Of a stretch of 40,511 nucleotides of DNA, positions 1 to 8,218 are shown piece after piece. Made by a program: the position numbers and the translations under genes. This DNA is from Gallionella sp. (lineage in GTDB: Bacteria; Pseudomonadota; Gammaproteobacteria; Burkholderiales; Gallionellaceae): NCBI GenBank assembly GCA_023229845.1, contig JALNYK010000027.1:1-40511 (forward strand). The letters are read 5' to 3'. How positions within the stretch are numbered: the first letter of the stretch is position 1; the number at the start of each line of letters is the position of its first letter. The notes beneath the pieces are model-generated. The model ran no database searches, was not told the DNA's origin, and was given only the letters and a program-made list of their open reading frames with translations.

Positions 1-2
1 AC

Positions 3-1208
3 AACGGACAGGAAGGGCTGGAGCTGTCGCTGCAGGATCATCTCGCCGGCAAGGCCGGCAGCCAGCGCGTGATCAAGGACAGGCGCGGCCGCATCGTCGA
101 GGATGCCGGCAGCCTGCGCGCCCCGCGTCCCGGCAACGACATCGCACTCAGCCTGGACAGCAACGTGCAGCATATCGCCTACCGCGAGCTGGAGAGCGCG
201 GTCCGCGAGCACAAGGCCAAGGCCGGCGCGGTGGTGGTGCTGGACGCGAAGACCGGCGAAGTGCTCGCGCTCGCCAACTATCCTGCCTATAACCCAAACA
301 ACCGCAGCAAGGTCAACATGCAGGCGATGCGCAACCGCGCCGTCGTCGACCTGTTCGAGCCGGGCTCGACGATGAAGCCGTTTACCGTCGCGACCGCGAT
401 CGAGAACGGCAAGGTGCGTCCCGATACCCGGATCAACACCGAGAACGGCGTGATCACCGTGGGCAACCGCAAGATTCACGATTCGCATGCCGAGAAGGAG
501 CCGCTGACCGTCGCTCAGGTGATCCAGAAGTCCAGCAACGTCGGCTCGGCCAAGATGGCGCTGATGCTGCCGTCCGAAACGCTGTGGCAGAGCCTGTCCG
601 ACAGCGGCTTCGGCGCGTCGACCGGCAGCGGGTTTCCCGGCGAGGCTTTCGGCAGGCTGCGCGAGCCGGGCGGCTGGCGGCCGATCGAGCAGGCGACCAT
701 GTCCTACGGCCACGGTCTGTCGGTGAATCTTTTGCAACTGGCGCGCGCTTACACGATTTTTGCAGGCGACGGCGAGATCAAGCCGGTATCCATGCTCAGG
801 CTGGAAGCGCCGGCAACCGGCAAGAAAGTGTTCTCCGAAAAGACCGCGCGCGCGCTGCGCGAGATGATGGAGGCGGTGGTGATGCCGGGCGGAACCGCGC
901 CGCTGGCGCAGGTGGCCGGTTATCGCGTCGCAGGCAAGACCGGCACCGCGCACAAGCTCGAAGGCGGCCGTTACGTGAACCGCTATGTCGCTTCTTTCGT
1001 CGGCTTCGCGCCGGTGTCCGATCCGCGGCTGGTCGTCGCGGTGATGATAGACGAGCCGAGCAACGGCCAGTATTACGGCGGCCTGGTCGCCGCGCCGGTG
1101 TTCAGCAAGGTTACCGAAGGCTCGCTGCATGCGCTGAACGTGCCGAACGACGCGCCGCTGGACAATGTGCTCGCGCCGCCGGCGGAAATCATCAAGGAGG
1201 AGGTCTGA
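3..1208 (+). CDS. ftsI: Peptidoglycan D,D-transpeptidase FtsI (PBP3), 3' part
   Basis: The 5' end lies outside the window; the reading frame is open from base 3. The visible 401 codons hold the end of the dimerisation region and the whole transpeptidase domain. The three penicillin-binding motifs are present: STMK (nucleophile Ser, bases 365-376, in EPGSTMKPF), SSN (532-540) and KTG (about 937-945, in AGKTGTAH). FtsI cross-links septal peptidoglycan in the periplasm as part of the divisome with FtsW. Its TGA overlaps the murE ATG (TGATG). Identity is clear from motifs and from its place at the head of a dcw cluster. Confidence 0.97.
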   Translation, partial: NGQEGLELSLQDHLAGKAGSQRVIKDRRGRIVEDAGSLRAPRPGNDIALSLDSNVQHIAYRELESAVREHKAKAGAVVVLDAKTGEVLALANYPAYNPNNRSKVNMQAMRNRAVVDLFEPGSTMKPFTVATAIENGKVRPDTRINTENGVITVGNRKIHDSHAEKEPLTVAQVIQKSSNVGSAKMALMLPSETLWQSLSDSGFGASTGSGFPGEAFGRLREPGGWRPIEQATMSYGHGLSVNLLQLARAYTIFAGDGEIKPVSMLRLEAPATGKKVFSEKTARALREMMEAVVMPGGTAPLAQVAGYRVAGKTGTAHKLEGGRYVNRYVASFVGFAPVSDPRLVVAVMIDEPSNGQYYGGLVAAPVFSKVTEGSLHALNVPNDAPLDNVLAPPAEIIKEEV

Positions 1209-2815
1209 TGTTTCCCCTTGAACAATTGAAACAGCTGAACGTGAACATTACCCGGCTGGTCACCGACAGCCGCGCGGTGCAGCCCGGCGACACCTTCGTC
1301 GCCTGTCCCGGCGAGAAGCTCGACGGGCGGCAGTTCATCGCGCAGGCGATTGCACAGGGCGCGAATGCGGTGATCTACGACTCGCACAACTTCACCTGGA
1401 ATCCCGACTGGCAGGTGCCTAACCTGGGCGTGGCCGACCTGCGTCACAAGACCGGCGATCTGGCCGATGCGGTGTACGGCAAGCCGTCCGCGCGCCTGCA
1501 TGTCGTAGGCGTCACCGGGACCAACGGCAAGACCTCGACCAGCCACTGGATCGCACAGGCGTTGAGCGATGCGGGAAATCGTTGCGCGCTGATCGGGACG
1601 CTGGGCAACGGCTTCGCCGGCGAACTCCAGCCCAGCGCGAACACCACGCCGGATGCGATCCGCGTGCACGGGCTGTTCGCCGACTACTTGAATCAAGGCG
1701 CATCCGCGGTCGCGATGGAGGTGTCGTCGCATGCGCTCGCACAGGGGCGCGTCAACGGCGTGCGCTTCGACATCGCGCTGCTGACCAACCTGAGCCGCGA
1801 CCATCTCGATTATCACGGCGACATGGACAGCTATGCCGCGAGCAAGCGCAGGCTGTTCGACTGGGCTTCGTTGAAGTATGTCGTGCTGAATCTGGACGAT
1901 GCGTTCGGCGTGCAACTTGCCGAAGAATTGAGCGGCGATCTCCCTCTCCCCAACCCTCTGGATGAAACAACTAGCCATTCGACTAGGCTGCAAACGACCG
2001 CAGCCAAGTCGCTGGTTATCCCGCAAGCGGGCGAGGGAGCGAACGAGTCGCTTCGCGATCATCCAATCCCGGAAGTAATTGGTTACGGATTGACCGATGC
2101 CGCACTGCAAAGGGCCGAGAAGCTGGGCATCCGCATGGTGTACGGCCGGGTGAGCGAGATGAGCGCGCGCGGTCTGTGTCTCGACATCCATTCGAGCTGG
2201 GGCGGCGCGCAACTGAAGAGCGGCCTGATCGGGCGCTTCAACGCGGAGAATCTGCTGGGCGTGCTGGCGGTGTTGCTGGCGGGCGGCATGCAACTTGACG
2301 CGGCGGTGCAATCGCTGTCCGGCGTACAGGCGGTCGCCGGGCGTATGCAGCGGCTGGGCGGCGCGGAGCAGCCTGCCGTGGTGGTCGATTACGCGCATAC
2401 GCCGGATGCGCTGGAAAAGGTGCTGATGACCTTGCGCGAAGTGAATGCGGACGGCGAGCTAATTTGCGTGTTCGGCTGCGGCGGCGACCGCGACCGCGGC
2501 AAGCGCGAAATGATGGGGCGGGTCGCCGAGCGTTTCGCCGACCTCAGTGTTGTCACCAGCGACAACCCGCGCAGCGAAAAACCGGAATACATCATTGCCG
2601 ACATTACGGTCGGCATGACTGAGAACAAACACCAGATTGTCGTCGAACGCGGCGCAGCCATTGCGCAGGCCATCGCGCAGGCAAGGGCACAGGACACCGT
2701 GCTGATCGCTGGCAAGGGGCACGAGGACTATCAGGAGATCGCAGGCGTGAGGCATCCGTTCAGCGACATCGTGGTTGCCGCATCCGCGCTGCAGGCATGG
2801 AGGGCGGCCGCATGA
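1208..2815 (+). CDS. murE: UDP-MurNAc-tripeptide synthetase MurE, with in-frame repeat insertion
   Basis: Cytoplasmic Mur ligase that adds meso-diaminopimelate to UDP-MurNAc-L-Ala-D-Glu. I start at ATG 1208, which overlaps the ftsI stop; 535 aa against about 495 in E. coli. The ATP loop GVTGTNGKTS is near residues 100-110, the lysine region ASKRRLF follows, and the DNPR motif (SDNPRSEKPE) marks a meso-DAP ligase. The extra length is about residues 245-288 (bases about 1940-2070), made wholly of repeat DNA: half of a CCCTCTCCCC-type repeat, a 60-nt hairpin element (1960-2019), then the other half. All core motifs lie outside the insert, so the enzyme is probably functional with a surface loop. 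The TGA overlaps the murF ATG (ATGA). Confidence 0.96.
   Translation: MFPLEQLKQLNVNITRLVTDSRAVQPGDTFVACPGEKLDGRQFIAQAIAQGANAVIYDSHNFTWNPDWQVPNLGVADLRHKTGDLADAVYGKPSARLHVVGVTGTNGKTSTSHWIAQALSDAGNRCALIGTLGNGFAGELQPSANTTPDAIRVHGLFADYLNQGASAVAMEVSSHALAQGRVNGVRFDIALLTNLSRDHLDYHGDMDSYAASKRRLFDWASLKYVVLNLDDAFGVQLAEELSGDLPLPNPLDETTSHSTRLQTTAAKSLVIPQAGEGANESLRDHPIPEVIGYGLTDAALQRAEKLGIRMVYGRVSEMSARGLCLDIHSSWGGAQLKSGLIGRFNAENLLGVLAVLLAGGMQLDAAVQSLSGVQAVAGRMQRLGGAEQPAVVVDYAHTPDALEKVLMTLREVNADGELICVFGCGGDRDRGKREMMGRVAERFADLSVVTSDNPRSEKPEYIIADITVGMTENKHQIVVERGAAIAQAIAQARAQDTVLIAGKGHEDYQEIAGVRHPFSDIVVAASALQAWRAAA
1960..2019 (+). repeat. 60-nt hairpin element inside murE
   Basis: Arms AACTAGC and GCTGGTT; inner stem CGACTaGGCTGC with GCAGCCaAGTCG. 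Exactly 60 nt, adding 20 codons without a stop. It splits a CCCTCTCC-type repeat whose halves are at about 1943-1959 and 2020-2038. Confidence 0.9.
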
Positions 2816-4311
2816 AGAAACTGGATATGGACGACGGCGTCATGATGTCTCTGTCGGAAGTCGCGAAGGCACTGGACGCGCGCATGGTCGGCAAGGATGT
2901 GCGCTTCCGCGCGGTTTCCACCGATAGCCGCAAGATCGCGGCCGGCGATTTGTTCGTCGCACTGCGTGGCGAGAACTTCGACGGCTACGAGTTCGTGTCG
3001 GGCGCGCTGCAGGACGGCGCGGTCGCGGCAATGGTCAACGCCGACAGCTACGAGGCCAACCCCTCAGTCCTGATGGAACCACTAGCCAATCGACTTACCC
3101 AGCAAGAAACGCTGGGTAAGTCGCTGGTTATCAGCACTCAGCACTCAGCCCTCAGCACTCAACCCTCCGTCCTCGTGGTCGAAGACACGCGTCTCGCGCT
3201 GGGCCAACTCGCCGCGTACTGGCGCCGCAAGTTCGAGGTCCCGCTGGTCGCGATCACCGGCAGCAACGGCAAGACCACGGTCAAAGAGATGCTGGCGAGC
3301 ATCCTGCGCACTGCGGCGGGCAGCGACGACGCGGTGCTGGCGACGAAGGGGAATTTGAATAACGACATCGGCATGCCGCTGACGCTGCTGCAGCTGAACG
3401 CGCGGCATCGCTATGCGGTGATCGAGATGGGCATGAACCATCCGGGCGAGATCGACTACCTGACGCGCATCGCCTGCCCGGATGTCGCGCTGGTCAACAA
3501 CGCCAGCGGCGCGCATCTGGAAGGGCTGGGCTCGGTCGAGGCGGTCGCGCAGGCCAAGGGCGAGATATTCGCCGGACTGGACGGCCACGGCACCGCGATG
3601 ATCAATGCCGACGATCCCCATGCGCCGCTGTGGCGCGGGCTGGCCGGCACGCGCCAGCTGCTGGAGTTCGGTCTCGACGGCGATGCTGACATAGCCGGCT
3701 CATGGCATCCGCAGGACGGCGGCCTGCATCTGGACGTGCAGACGCCGCAGGGCGGCTTCTCGGTACAGCTGCAGGTGCCGGGCGAACACAACGCGCGCAA
3801 CGCGCTGGCGGCGACGACCGCGGCCATCGCGCTGAACGTGCCGTTGGACACCATAGCCGAAGGCCTGCGCCGGTTCGGCGGCGTCGCCGGACGCCTGCAA
3901 CGCAAGGCCGCCAAGCGCGGCGCTGTGCTGATCGACGACACCTATAACGCGAACCCCGCTTCGATGCGCGCTGCGATCGGCGTGCTCGCGCAGGTCGCCG
4001 GCAAGCGCATCTTTGTGCTGGGCGACATGGGTGAACTGGGCGAGGGCGCTGCGGCATTCCATGCGGAGATCGGCGGCGAGGCCAAGCGCGCCGGCATCGA
4101 GAAACTTTATGCGCTGGGCGAACTGAGCCGCAATGCTGTGCGCGAATTCGGCGATGGCGCGCGCCACTTCGAGCGCATCGAGGAACTGCTGGCCGAACTG
4201 GACAAGGAATTGGATGCGGACGTCACCGTGCTGGTGAAGGGTTCGCGCTTCATGAAAATGGAACGGGTGGTGGCCCACTGCGTGGACACCGTCGAAGAAA
4301 GGACGCACTAA
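2812..4311 (+). CDS. murF: UDP-MurNAc-tripeptide--D-alanyl-D-alanine ligase MurF, with in-frame repeat insertion
   Basis: Adds D-Ala-D-Ala to the UDP-MurNAc tripeptide, giving the pentapeptide precursor. Start chosen at ATG 2812 (ATGA overlap with murE). An in-frame ATG at 2797 exists, but it contains the likely ribosome binding site GGAGGG. The product is 499 aa against about 452 in E. coli. The ATP loop ITGSNGKTTVKEM is near residue 150. The excess, about residues 84-121 between the N-terminal domain and the VEDTRLALGQLA segment, comes from a 60-nt hairpin element (3072-3131) flanked by degenerate CACTCAG heptamers. The central and C-terminal domains look normal. The TAA overlaps the mraY ATG (TAATG). 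Confidence 0.96.
   Translation: MKKLDMDDGVMMSLSEVAKALDARMVGKDVRFRAVSTDSRKIAAGDLFVALRGENFDGYEFVSGALQDGAVAAMVNADSYEANPSVLMEPLANRLTQQETLGKSLVISTQHSALSTQPSVLVVEDTRLALGQLAAYWRRKFEVPLVAITGSNGKTTVKEMLASILRTAAGSDDAVLATKGNLNNDIGMPLTLLQLNARHRYAVIEMGMNHPGEIDYLTRIACPDVALVNNASGAHLEGLGSVEAVAQAKGEIFAGLDGHGTAMINADDPHAPLWRGLAGTRQLLEFGLDGDADIAGSWHPQDGGLHLDVQTPQGGFSVQLQVPGEHNARNALAATTAAIALNVPLDTIAEGLRRFGGVAGRLQRKAAKRGAVLIDDTYNANPASMRAAIGVLAQVAGKRIFVLGDMGELGEGAAAFHAEIGGEAKRAGIEKLYALGELSRNAVREFGDGARHFERIEELLAELDKELDADVTVLVKGSRFMKMERVVAHCVDTVEERTH
3072..3131 (+). repeat. 60-nt hairpin element inside murF
   Basis: Inner stem CGACTTACCCAGC with GCTGGGTAAGTCG is a perfect 13-bp pairing around AAGAAAC; outer arms ACTAGC and GCTGGT. 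60 nt, in frame, 20 codons. Left flank CCCTCAGTCC and right flank CAGCACTCAGCACTC are heptamer repeats. Confidence 0.9.
3132..3173 (+). repeat. Degenerate CACTCAG heptamers inside murF
   Basis: Units CACTCAG, CACTCAG, CCCTCAG, CACTCAA, CCCTCCG from 3135, in frame with murF and encoding STQHSALSTQPS. They adjoin the right end of the hairpin element. Confidence 0.8.
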
Positions 4312-5414
4312 TGTTATTAGCCCTGGCCCAATCGCTGTCGCAGGACATCCGCTTCTTCAACGTGTTCAACTACATCACGCTGCGCGCGGTGCTGGCCGCG
4401 ATGACCGCGTTGCTGATCTCGTTCATGGTCGGCCCGGCGATGATACGCAAGCTGGCGGCGATGAAGATCGGCCAGTCGGTGCGCACCGACGGTCCGCAGA
4501 CTCACCTCGTGAAGGCTGGTACGCCGACGATGGGCGGCGCGCTGATCCTGACCTCGGTCGCGATCACCACGCTGCTGTGGGGCGACCTGCACAATGCCTA
4601 CATCTGGGTCGTGCTGTTCGCCACGCTGGGCGTCGGCGCGATCGGCTGGGTGGACGACTACCGCAAGGTCGTCCACCGAAACCCCAAGGGCCTGTCGGCC
4701 AAGGCCAAGATGTTCTGGCAGTCGCTGGTCGCGCTGGCGGTCGGCATCTACCTGTGGAAGACATCGACGCTGCCGGCGCAGACCGAGCTGATCGTGCCGT
4801 TCTTCAAGTACCTGGTGTTCCCGCTGGGCGCGCTCGGTTTCATCGTGCTGGTCTACCTGGTCATCGTCGGCAGCAGCAACGCGGTGAACCTGACCGACGG
4901 TCTCGACGGCCTGGCGATTCTGCCGACGGTGATGGTCAGCGGCGCGCTGGCGATCTTCGCCTATGTCGCGGGCCATGCGGTGTTCTCCAAATATCTCGGC
5001 GTGCCCTACATCCCCGGTGCGGGCGAACTCGCGGTGTTCTGCCTCGCGATCTCGGGCGCGGGCTTGGCCTTCCTGTGGTTCAACGCCTATCCCGCCGAGG
5101 TGTTCATGGGCGACGTCGGCGCGCTGGCGCTGGGCGCGGCGCTGGGCACCGTCGCGGTGATCATCCGCCAGGAACTGGTGCTGTTCATCATGGGCGGCGT
5201 GTTCGTCGTCGAGGCGGTGTCGGTGATGCTGCAGGTGTCGTACTTCAAGTACACGAAAAGGAGATACGGCGAAGGCAAGCGCATCCTGCTGATGGCGCCA
5301 CTGCATCACCACTTCGAACAGAAGGGCTGGAAGGAAACGCAGGTCGTGGTGCGGTTCTGGATCATCACGATGTTGCTGGTGTTGATCGGACTCGCAACAT
5401 TGAAATTGAGGTAG
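4311..5414 (+). CDS. mraY: Phospho-MurNAc-pentapeptide transferase MraY
   Basis: Integral membrane enzyme that moves phospho-MurNAc-pentapeptide onto undecaprenyl phosphate to make lipid I. 367 aa, close to the 360 of E. coli, with about ten hydrophobic segments. Family motifs are visible: GWVDDYRKV, the catalytic NLTDGLDGLA, the EVFMGDVGALALG segment and MAPLHHHFEQKGW near the C-terminus. Start ATG 4311 overlaps the murF stop. No repeat insertion is seen within the gene, but a perfect palindrome follows at once. Confidence 0.98.
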   Translation: MLLALAQSLSQDIRFFNVFNYITLRAVLAAMTALLISFMVGPAMIRKLAAMKIGQSVRTDGPQTHLVKAGTPTMGGALILTSVAITTLLWGDLHNAYIWVVLFATLGVGAIGWVDDYRKVVHRNPKGLSAKAKMFWQSLVALAVGIYLWKTSTLPAQTELIVPFFKYLVFPLGALGFIVLVYLVIVGSSNAVNLTDGLDGLAILPTVMVSGALAIFAYVAGHAVFSKYLGVPYIPGAGELAVFCLAISGAGLAFLWFNAYPAEVFMGDVGALALGAALGTVAVIIRQELVLFIMGGVFVVEAVSVMLQVSYFKYTKRRYGEGKRILLMAPLHHHFEQKGWKETQVVVRFWIITMLLVLIGLATLKLR

Positions 5415-5427
5415 ACGTAAGTAGGAA

Positions 5428-5478
5428 GACGTAAGACGTAAGTTGGGTGGGGGTAACTAATAACTTACGTCTTACGTC
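5428..5478. repeat. Perfect 17-bp palindrome between mraY and murD
   Basis: GACGTAAGACGTAAGTT (5428-5444) is repeated exactly inverted at 5462-5478, with a 17-nt spacer. The arms are tandem GACGTAA heptamers, and more GACGTAAG lies just upstream. There is no U-run after it, so it is not a typical intrinsic terminator. It ends about 15 nt before the murD Shine-Dalgarno sequence and could shape mRNA stability or murD translation. Confidence 0.85.
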
Positions 5479-5502
5479 TCACGACTGCTTTTAGGAGATG
5501 CA

Positions 5503-6933
5503 TTGAACAAATGGGCTGACAAACATGTGCTGGTGCTCGGTCTCGGAGAGACCGGGCTCTCGCTCGCGCGCTGGTTGAGCGCGCAGGGCGCGCGCGTGCG
5601 CGTCGCCGACAGCCGCGACAATCCGCCCGGAGTGGATGTGTTGCGTAATGCATGTCCGCAGGTGGACATGCGTTGCGGGGCGTTCGGCGACAGCCTGCTG
5701 GATGGCATAGCCAGCATCGCGATCAGCCCCGGCGTGCCGCTGGCCGATCCTTTCGTGCAGCGCGCTGTCGCGCGCGGCATCCCTGTCGAGGGCGACATCG
5801 AACTCTTCGCCCAACAACTCGCAATTTTCGACTTGCGTCTTACGACCAAGGTTCTGGCGATCACCGGTGCGAATGGCAAGACCACCGTCACCAGCATGGT
5901 CGAGCATCTGTGCAAGGCCGCGGGCAAGGATGCGGTCGCGGCGGGCAACATCTCGCCGGCGGTGCTGGACGTGGTGTTGCAGCGCGGCGACAAGCAGCCG
6001 GAAGTGTGGGTGCTGGAACTGTCCAGCTTCCAGCTGGAAACGACATTCACACTGAATGCCGACGCGGCGACGGTGCTGAACATCAGCGAGGATCACCTCG
6101 ACCGTTATGACGGCATGGACGGATACGCCGCAGCGAAGGCGCGCATTTTCAACGGCAGCGGCGTGCAACTGCTGAACCGCGACGATGCGCGCAGCATGGG
6201 CATGGCGCTGCCGGGTAGGGAAGTCGTGACCTTCGGTCTCGATGCGCCGAAGAACGAGAGCGACTGGGGCATCGTTTGCGACGGTGCGGATATCTGGTTG
6301 GTGCAGGGCGGCGAGCGCCTGCTGAAGGCCAGCGAACTGCAGGTGACGGGGCTGCACAATGTCGCGAATGCGCTCGCCGCACTGGCGCTGTGCCGCGCGA
6401 TCGACCTGCCGATGCAGGCTCTGCTGGATGCGTTGCGCGGCTTCAAGGGCCTGCCGCACCGCGTCGAGCGCGTCGCCGAGATAGACGGCGTGGTCTATTA
6501 CGACGACTCCAAGGGCACCAACGTCGGCGCGACCGAGGCCGCGCTGAAGGGTTTGGGACGCAAGGCGGTGGTGATACTCGGCGGCGAAGGCAAGGGACAG
6601 GATTTCTCTCCGCTGAATCCTGCGGTCGCGCAGCATGCGCGCGCGGTGGTGCTGATCGGGCGCGATGCGCCGCTGATCGAGGCCGCGCTGCAGGGCTGCG
6701 GCGTGCTGCTGCAGCGGGCCGCCGACATGAACGATGCCGTGCGTAAATCGGCGAAACTCGCGCAGCGCGGCGATGCGGTGCTGCTGTCCCCTGCCTGCGC
6801 CAGCTTCGATATGTTCAGGAATTACGCGCATCGCGCCGAGGTGTTCGTCGCCGCGGTGCGCGATCTGCAAAAGCCTGTCCTGAGCTCTGTCGAAGGGCCT
6901 GTCCTGAGCCCTGTCGAAGGAGGGGCAGCGTAA
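5503..6933 (+). CDS. murD: UDP-MurNAc-L-alanine--D-glutamate ligase MurD, repeat-derived C-terminus
   Basis: Adds D-Glu to UDP-MurNAc-L-Ala in the cytoplasm. Start TTG 5503 with AGGAG at 5493-5497; the nearby ATGs are out of frame. 476 aa against about 438 in E. coli. The ATP loop ITGANGKTTVTSM is near residue 120. Two features explain extra length. The last ~20 residues (KPVLSSVEG then PVLSPVEG) are encoded by two tandem 24-bp copies of a CCTGTCCTGAGC..GTCGAAGG repeat. The segment FDLRLTTK just before the ATP loop comes from DNA resembling the CTTACGTCTTACG repeat. The stop TAA directly abuts the ftsW ATG. Confidence 0.95.
   Translation: MNKWADKHVLVLGLGETGLSLARWLSAQGARVRVADSRDNPPGVDVLRNACPQVDMRCGAFGDSLLDGIASIAISPGVPLADPFVQRAVARGIPVEGDIELFAQQLAIFDLRLTTKVLAITGANGKTTVTSMVEHLCKAAGKDAVAAGNISPAVLDVVLQRGDKQPEVWVLELSSFQLETTFTLNADAATVLNISEDHLDRYDGMDGYAAAKARIFNGSGVQLLNRDDARSMGMALPGREVVTFGLDAPKNESDWGIVCDGADIWLVQGGERLLKASELQVTGLHNVANALAALALCRAIDLPMQALLDALRGFKGLPHRVERVAEIDGVVYYDDSKGTNVGATEAALKGLGRKAVVILGGEGKGQDFSPLNPAVAQHARAVVLIGRDAPLIEAALQGCGVLLQRAADMNDAVRKSAKLAQRGDAVLLSPACASFDMFRNYAHRAEVFVAAVRDLQKPVLSSVEGPVLSPVEGGAA
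6874..6920 (+). repeat. Two tandem 24-bp copies of a TTCGACAGGCTCAGGAC-type repeat, coding the MurD tail
   Basis: Copies at 6874-6896 and 6898-6920 differ at one base (GAGCTC against GAGCCC). The period is exactly 24 bp, so the frame is kept and the tail is two near-identical octapeptides. A third copy lies at 28280-28301 inside the coaE start region. From memory, this repeat type is scattered in many proteobacterial genomes. Confidence 0.85.
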
Positions 6934-8097
6934 ATGGTCTCCATGGTCAAGACGCGCACCAAGCCGCCGCAGGCGCAGTTCGACGAACTGCTGCTGTGGG
7001 TGCTGGCCGGCCTGCTGGCGCTCGGTCTGGTGATGGTGTATTCCGCGTCTATCGCGACCGCCGAGGGCAGCAAGTTCACCGGCTACCAGCCGGGCTATTA
7101 CCTGATGCGCCACGGCATCTTCATCGCCATCGGCGTTGCCGCCGGCGCTTTCGCGTTCAGTGTGCCGGTGCAGACCTGGCAGAGTTATGCGCCCGTGCTG
7201 TTCGTCACCGGCGTGTTCTTGCTGGTCCTGGTGCTGATCCCCGGCATCGGCAAATCGGTCAACGGCAGCCAGCGCTGGCTGTCGCTGTTCGTCATCAACC
7301 TGCAGCCGTCGGAACTGATGAAGCTGTTTGCGGTGATGTATGCATCGAGCTACGTGGTGCGCAAAGTCAAGGTCAAGGACACCTTCGTCAAGGCGTTCGT
7401 GCCGATGTTCGCGGTGATGGTGCTGGTCGGATTCCTGCTTCTGTTAGAGCCGGACATGGGCGCGTTCGTCGTGATCATCGCGATCGCGCTGGGCACGCTG
7501 TGGCTGGGCGGTTTCAACGGCAAGGTGTTCGCCGCGCTGGTGTTCGCGCTGCCGATGGCATTCGCCGCGCTGATCCTGTCGTCGCCCTACCGCATGCAGC
7601 GTGTGATCGGTTTCATGGACCCCTGGGCCGATCCCTACGGCAAGGGCTACCAGCTCTCCCACGCGCTGATCGCGTTCGGCCGCGGCGAATGGTTCGGTGT
7701 CGGACTGGGCGGCAGCGTGGAAAAGCTGTTCTACCTACCGGAAGCGCACACGGACTTCTTGATGGCGGTGATCGCCGAGGAGCTCGGCCTGTTTGGCGTC
7801 GCCGCAGTGATAGTCCTGTTCGCGATATTCGTGCTGCGCGCATTCCAGATCGGCCGCCATGCCGCCTTCTTGGACCGCAACTACTCCGCGCTGGTCGCGC
7901 AGGGAATAGGTGTGTGGCTGGGTGTGCAGGCGATGATCAATATCGGCGTGAACATGGGCGTGCTGCCGACCAAGGGATTGACGCTGCCATTCCTCAGTTT
8001 CGGCGGCAGCGGCGTGGTGGTGAACTGCATCGCCGCGGCGGTTTTGTTGCGTGTCGACTACGAGAATCGGCGTGTTGCTAGAGGACTGCCGGTATGA
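6934..8097 (+). CDS. ftsW: Septal peptidoglycan glycosyltransferase FtsW (SEDS family)
   Basis: Polytopic inner membrane protein that polymerises lipid II at the septum together with FtsI. 387 aa, about ten hydrophobic segments. SEDS landmarks are present: KSVNGSQRWL with LQPSELMK, ALIAFGRGEWFGVGLGGS, the AHTDFLMAVIAEELG segment, and GVLPTKGLTLPFLSFGGSG near the end. Start ATG 6934 directly follows the murD stop, with an AAGGAGGGG-like Shine-Dalgarno inside the murD tail repeat; ATG 6943 is an alternative. The stop is followed by a long hairpin before murG. Confidence 0.97.
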   Translation: MVSMVKTRTKPPQAQFDELLLWVLAGLLALGLVMVYSASIATAEGSKFTGYQPGYYLMRHGIFIAIGVAAGAFAFSVPVQTWQSYAPVLFVTGVFLLVLVLIPGIGKSVNGSQRWLSLFVINLQPSELMKLFAVMYASSYVVRKVKVKDTFVKAFVPMFAVMVLVGFLLLLEPDMGAFVVIIAIALGTLWLGGFNGKVFAALVFALPMAFAALILSSPYRMQRVIGFMDPWADPYGKGYQLSHALIAFGRGEWFGVGLGGSVEKLFYLPEAHTDFLMAVIAEELGLFGVAAVIVLFAIFVLRAFQIGRHAAFLDRNYSALVAQGIGVWLGVQAMINIGVNMGVLPTKGLTLPFLSFGGSGVVVNCIAAAVLLRVDYENRRVARGLPV

Positions 8098-8115
8098 ATA
8101 TGGAAAAACAATTCA

Positions 8116-8191
8116 GTCCACGAAAGACACGAAAAGCACGAAAGCTGGATTGTTCAGATTTCGTTCGTGTCTTTTCGTGTCTTTCGTGGAC
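8116..8191. repeat. Long hairpin repeat between ftsW and murG
   Basis: GTCCACGAAAGACACGAAAA at 8116 onward pairs with its inverted copy ending at 8191 (TTTTCGTGTCTTTCGTGGAC). The pairing then continues less well through CACGAA. The arms consist of near-9-bp CACGAAAGA units. It fills most of the 121-nt gap before murG. No U-run follows; transcription probably continues because murG has no other obvious promoter. Confidence 0.8.
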
Positions 8192-8218
8192 CAAAGGGGT
8201 TCGGTTTGGAGTAAACGA

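Noticed and set aside
2797..2811. Upstream ATG for murF
   Set aside because: Its first codons are the Shine-Dalgarno sequence; ATG 2812 overlaps the murE stop as at the other junctions.
8051..8218. N-terminal extension of murG
   Set aside because: It runs through the ftsW end and the hairpin repeat; family similarity begins at ATG 8219.
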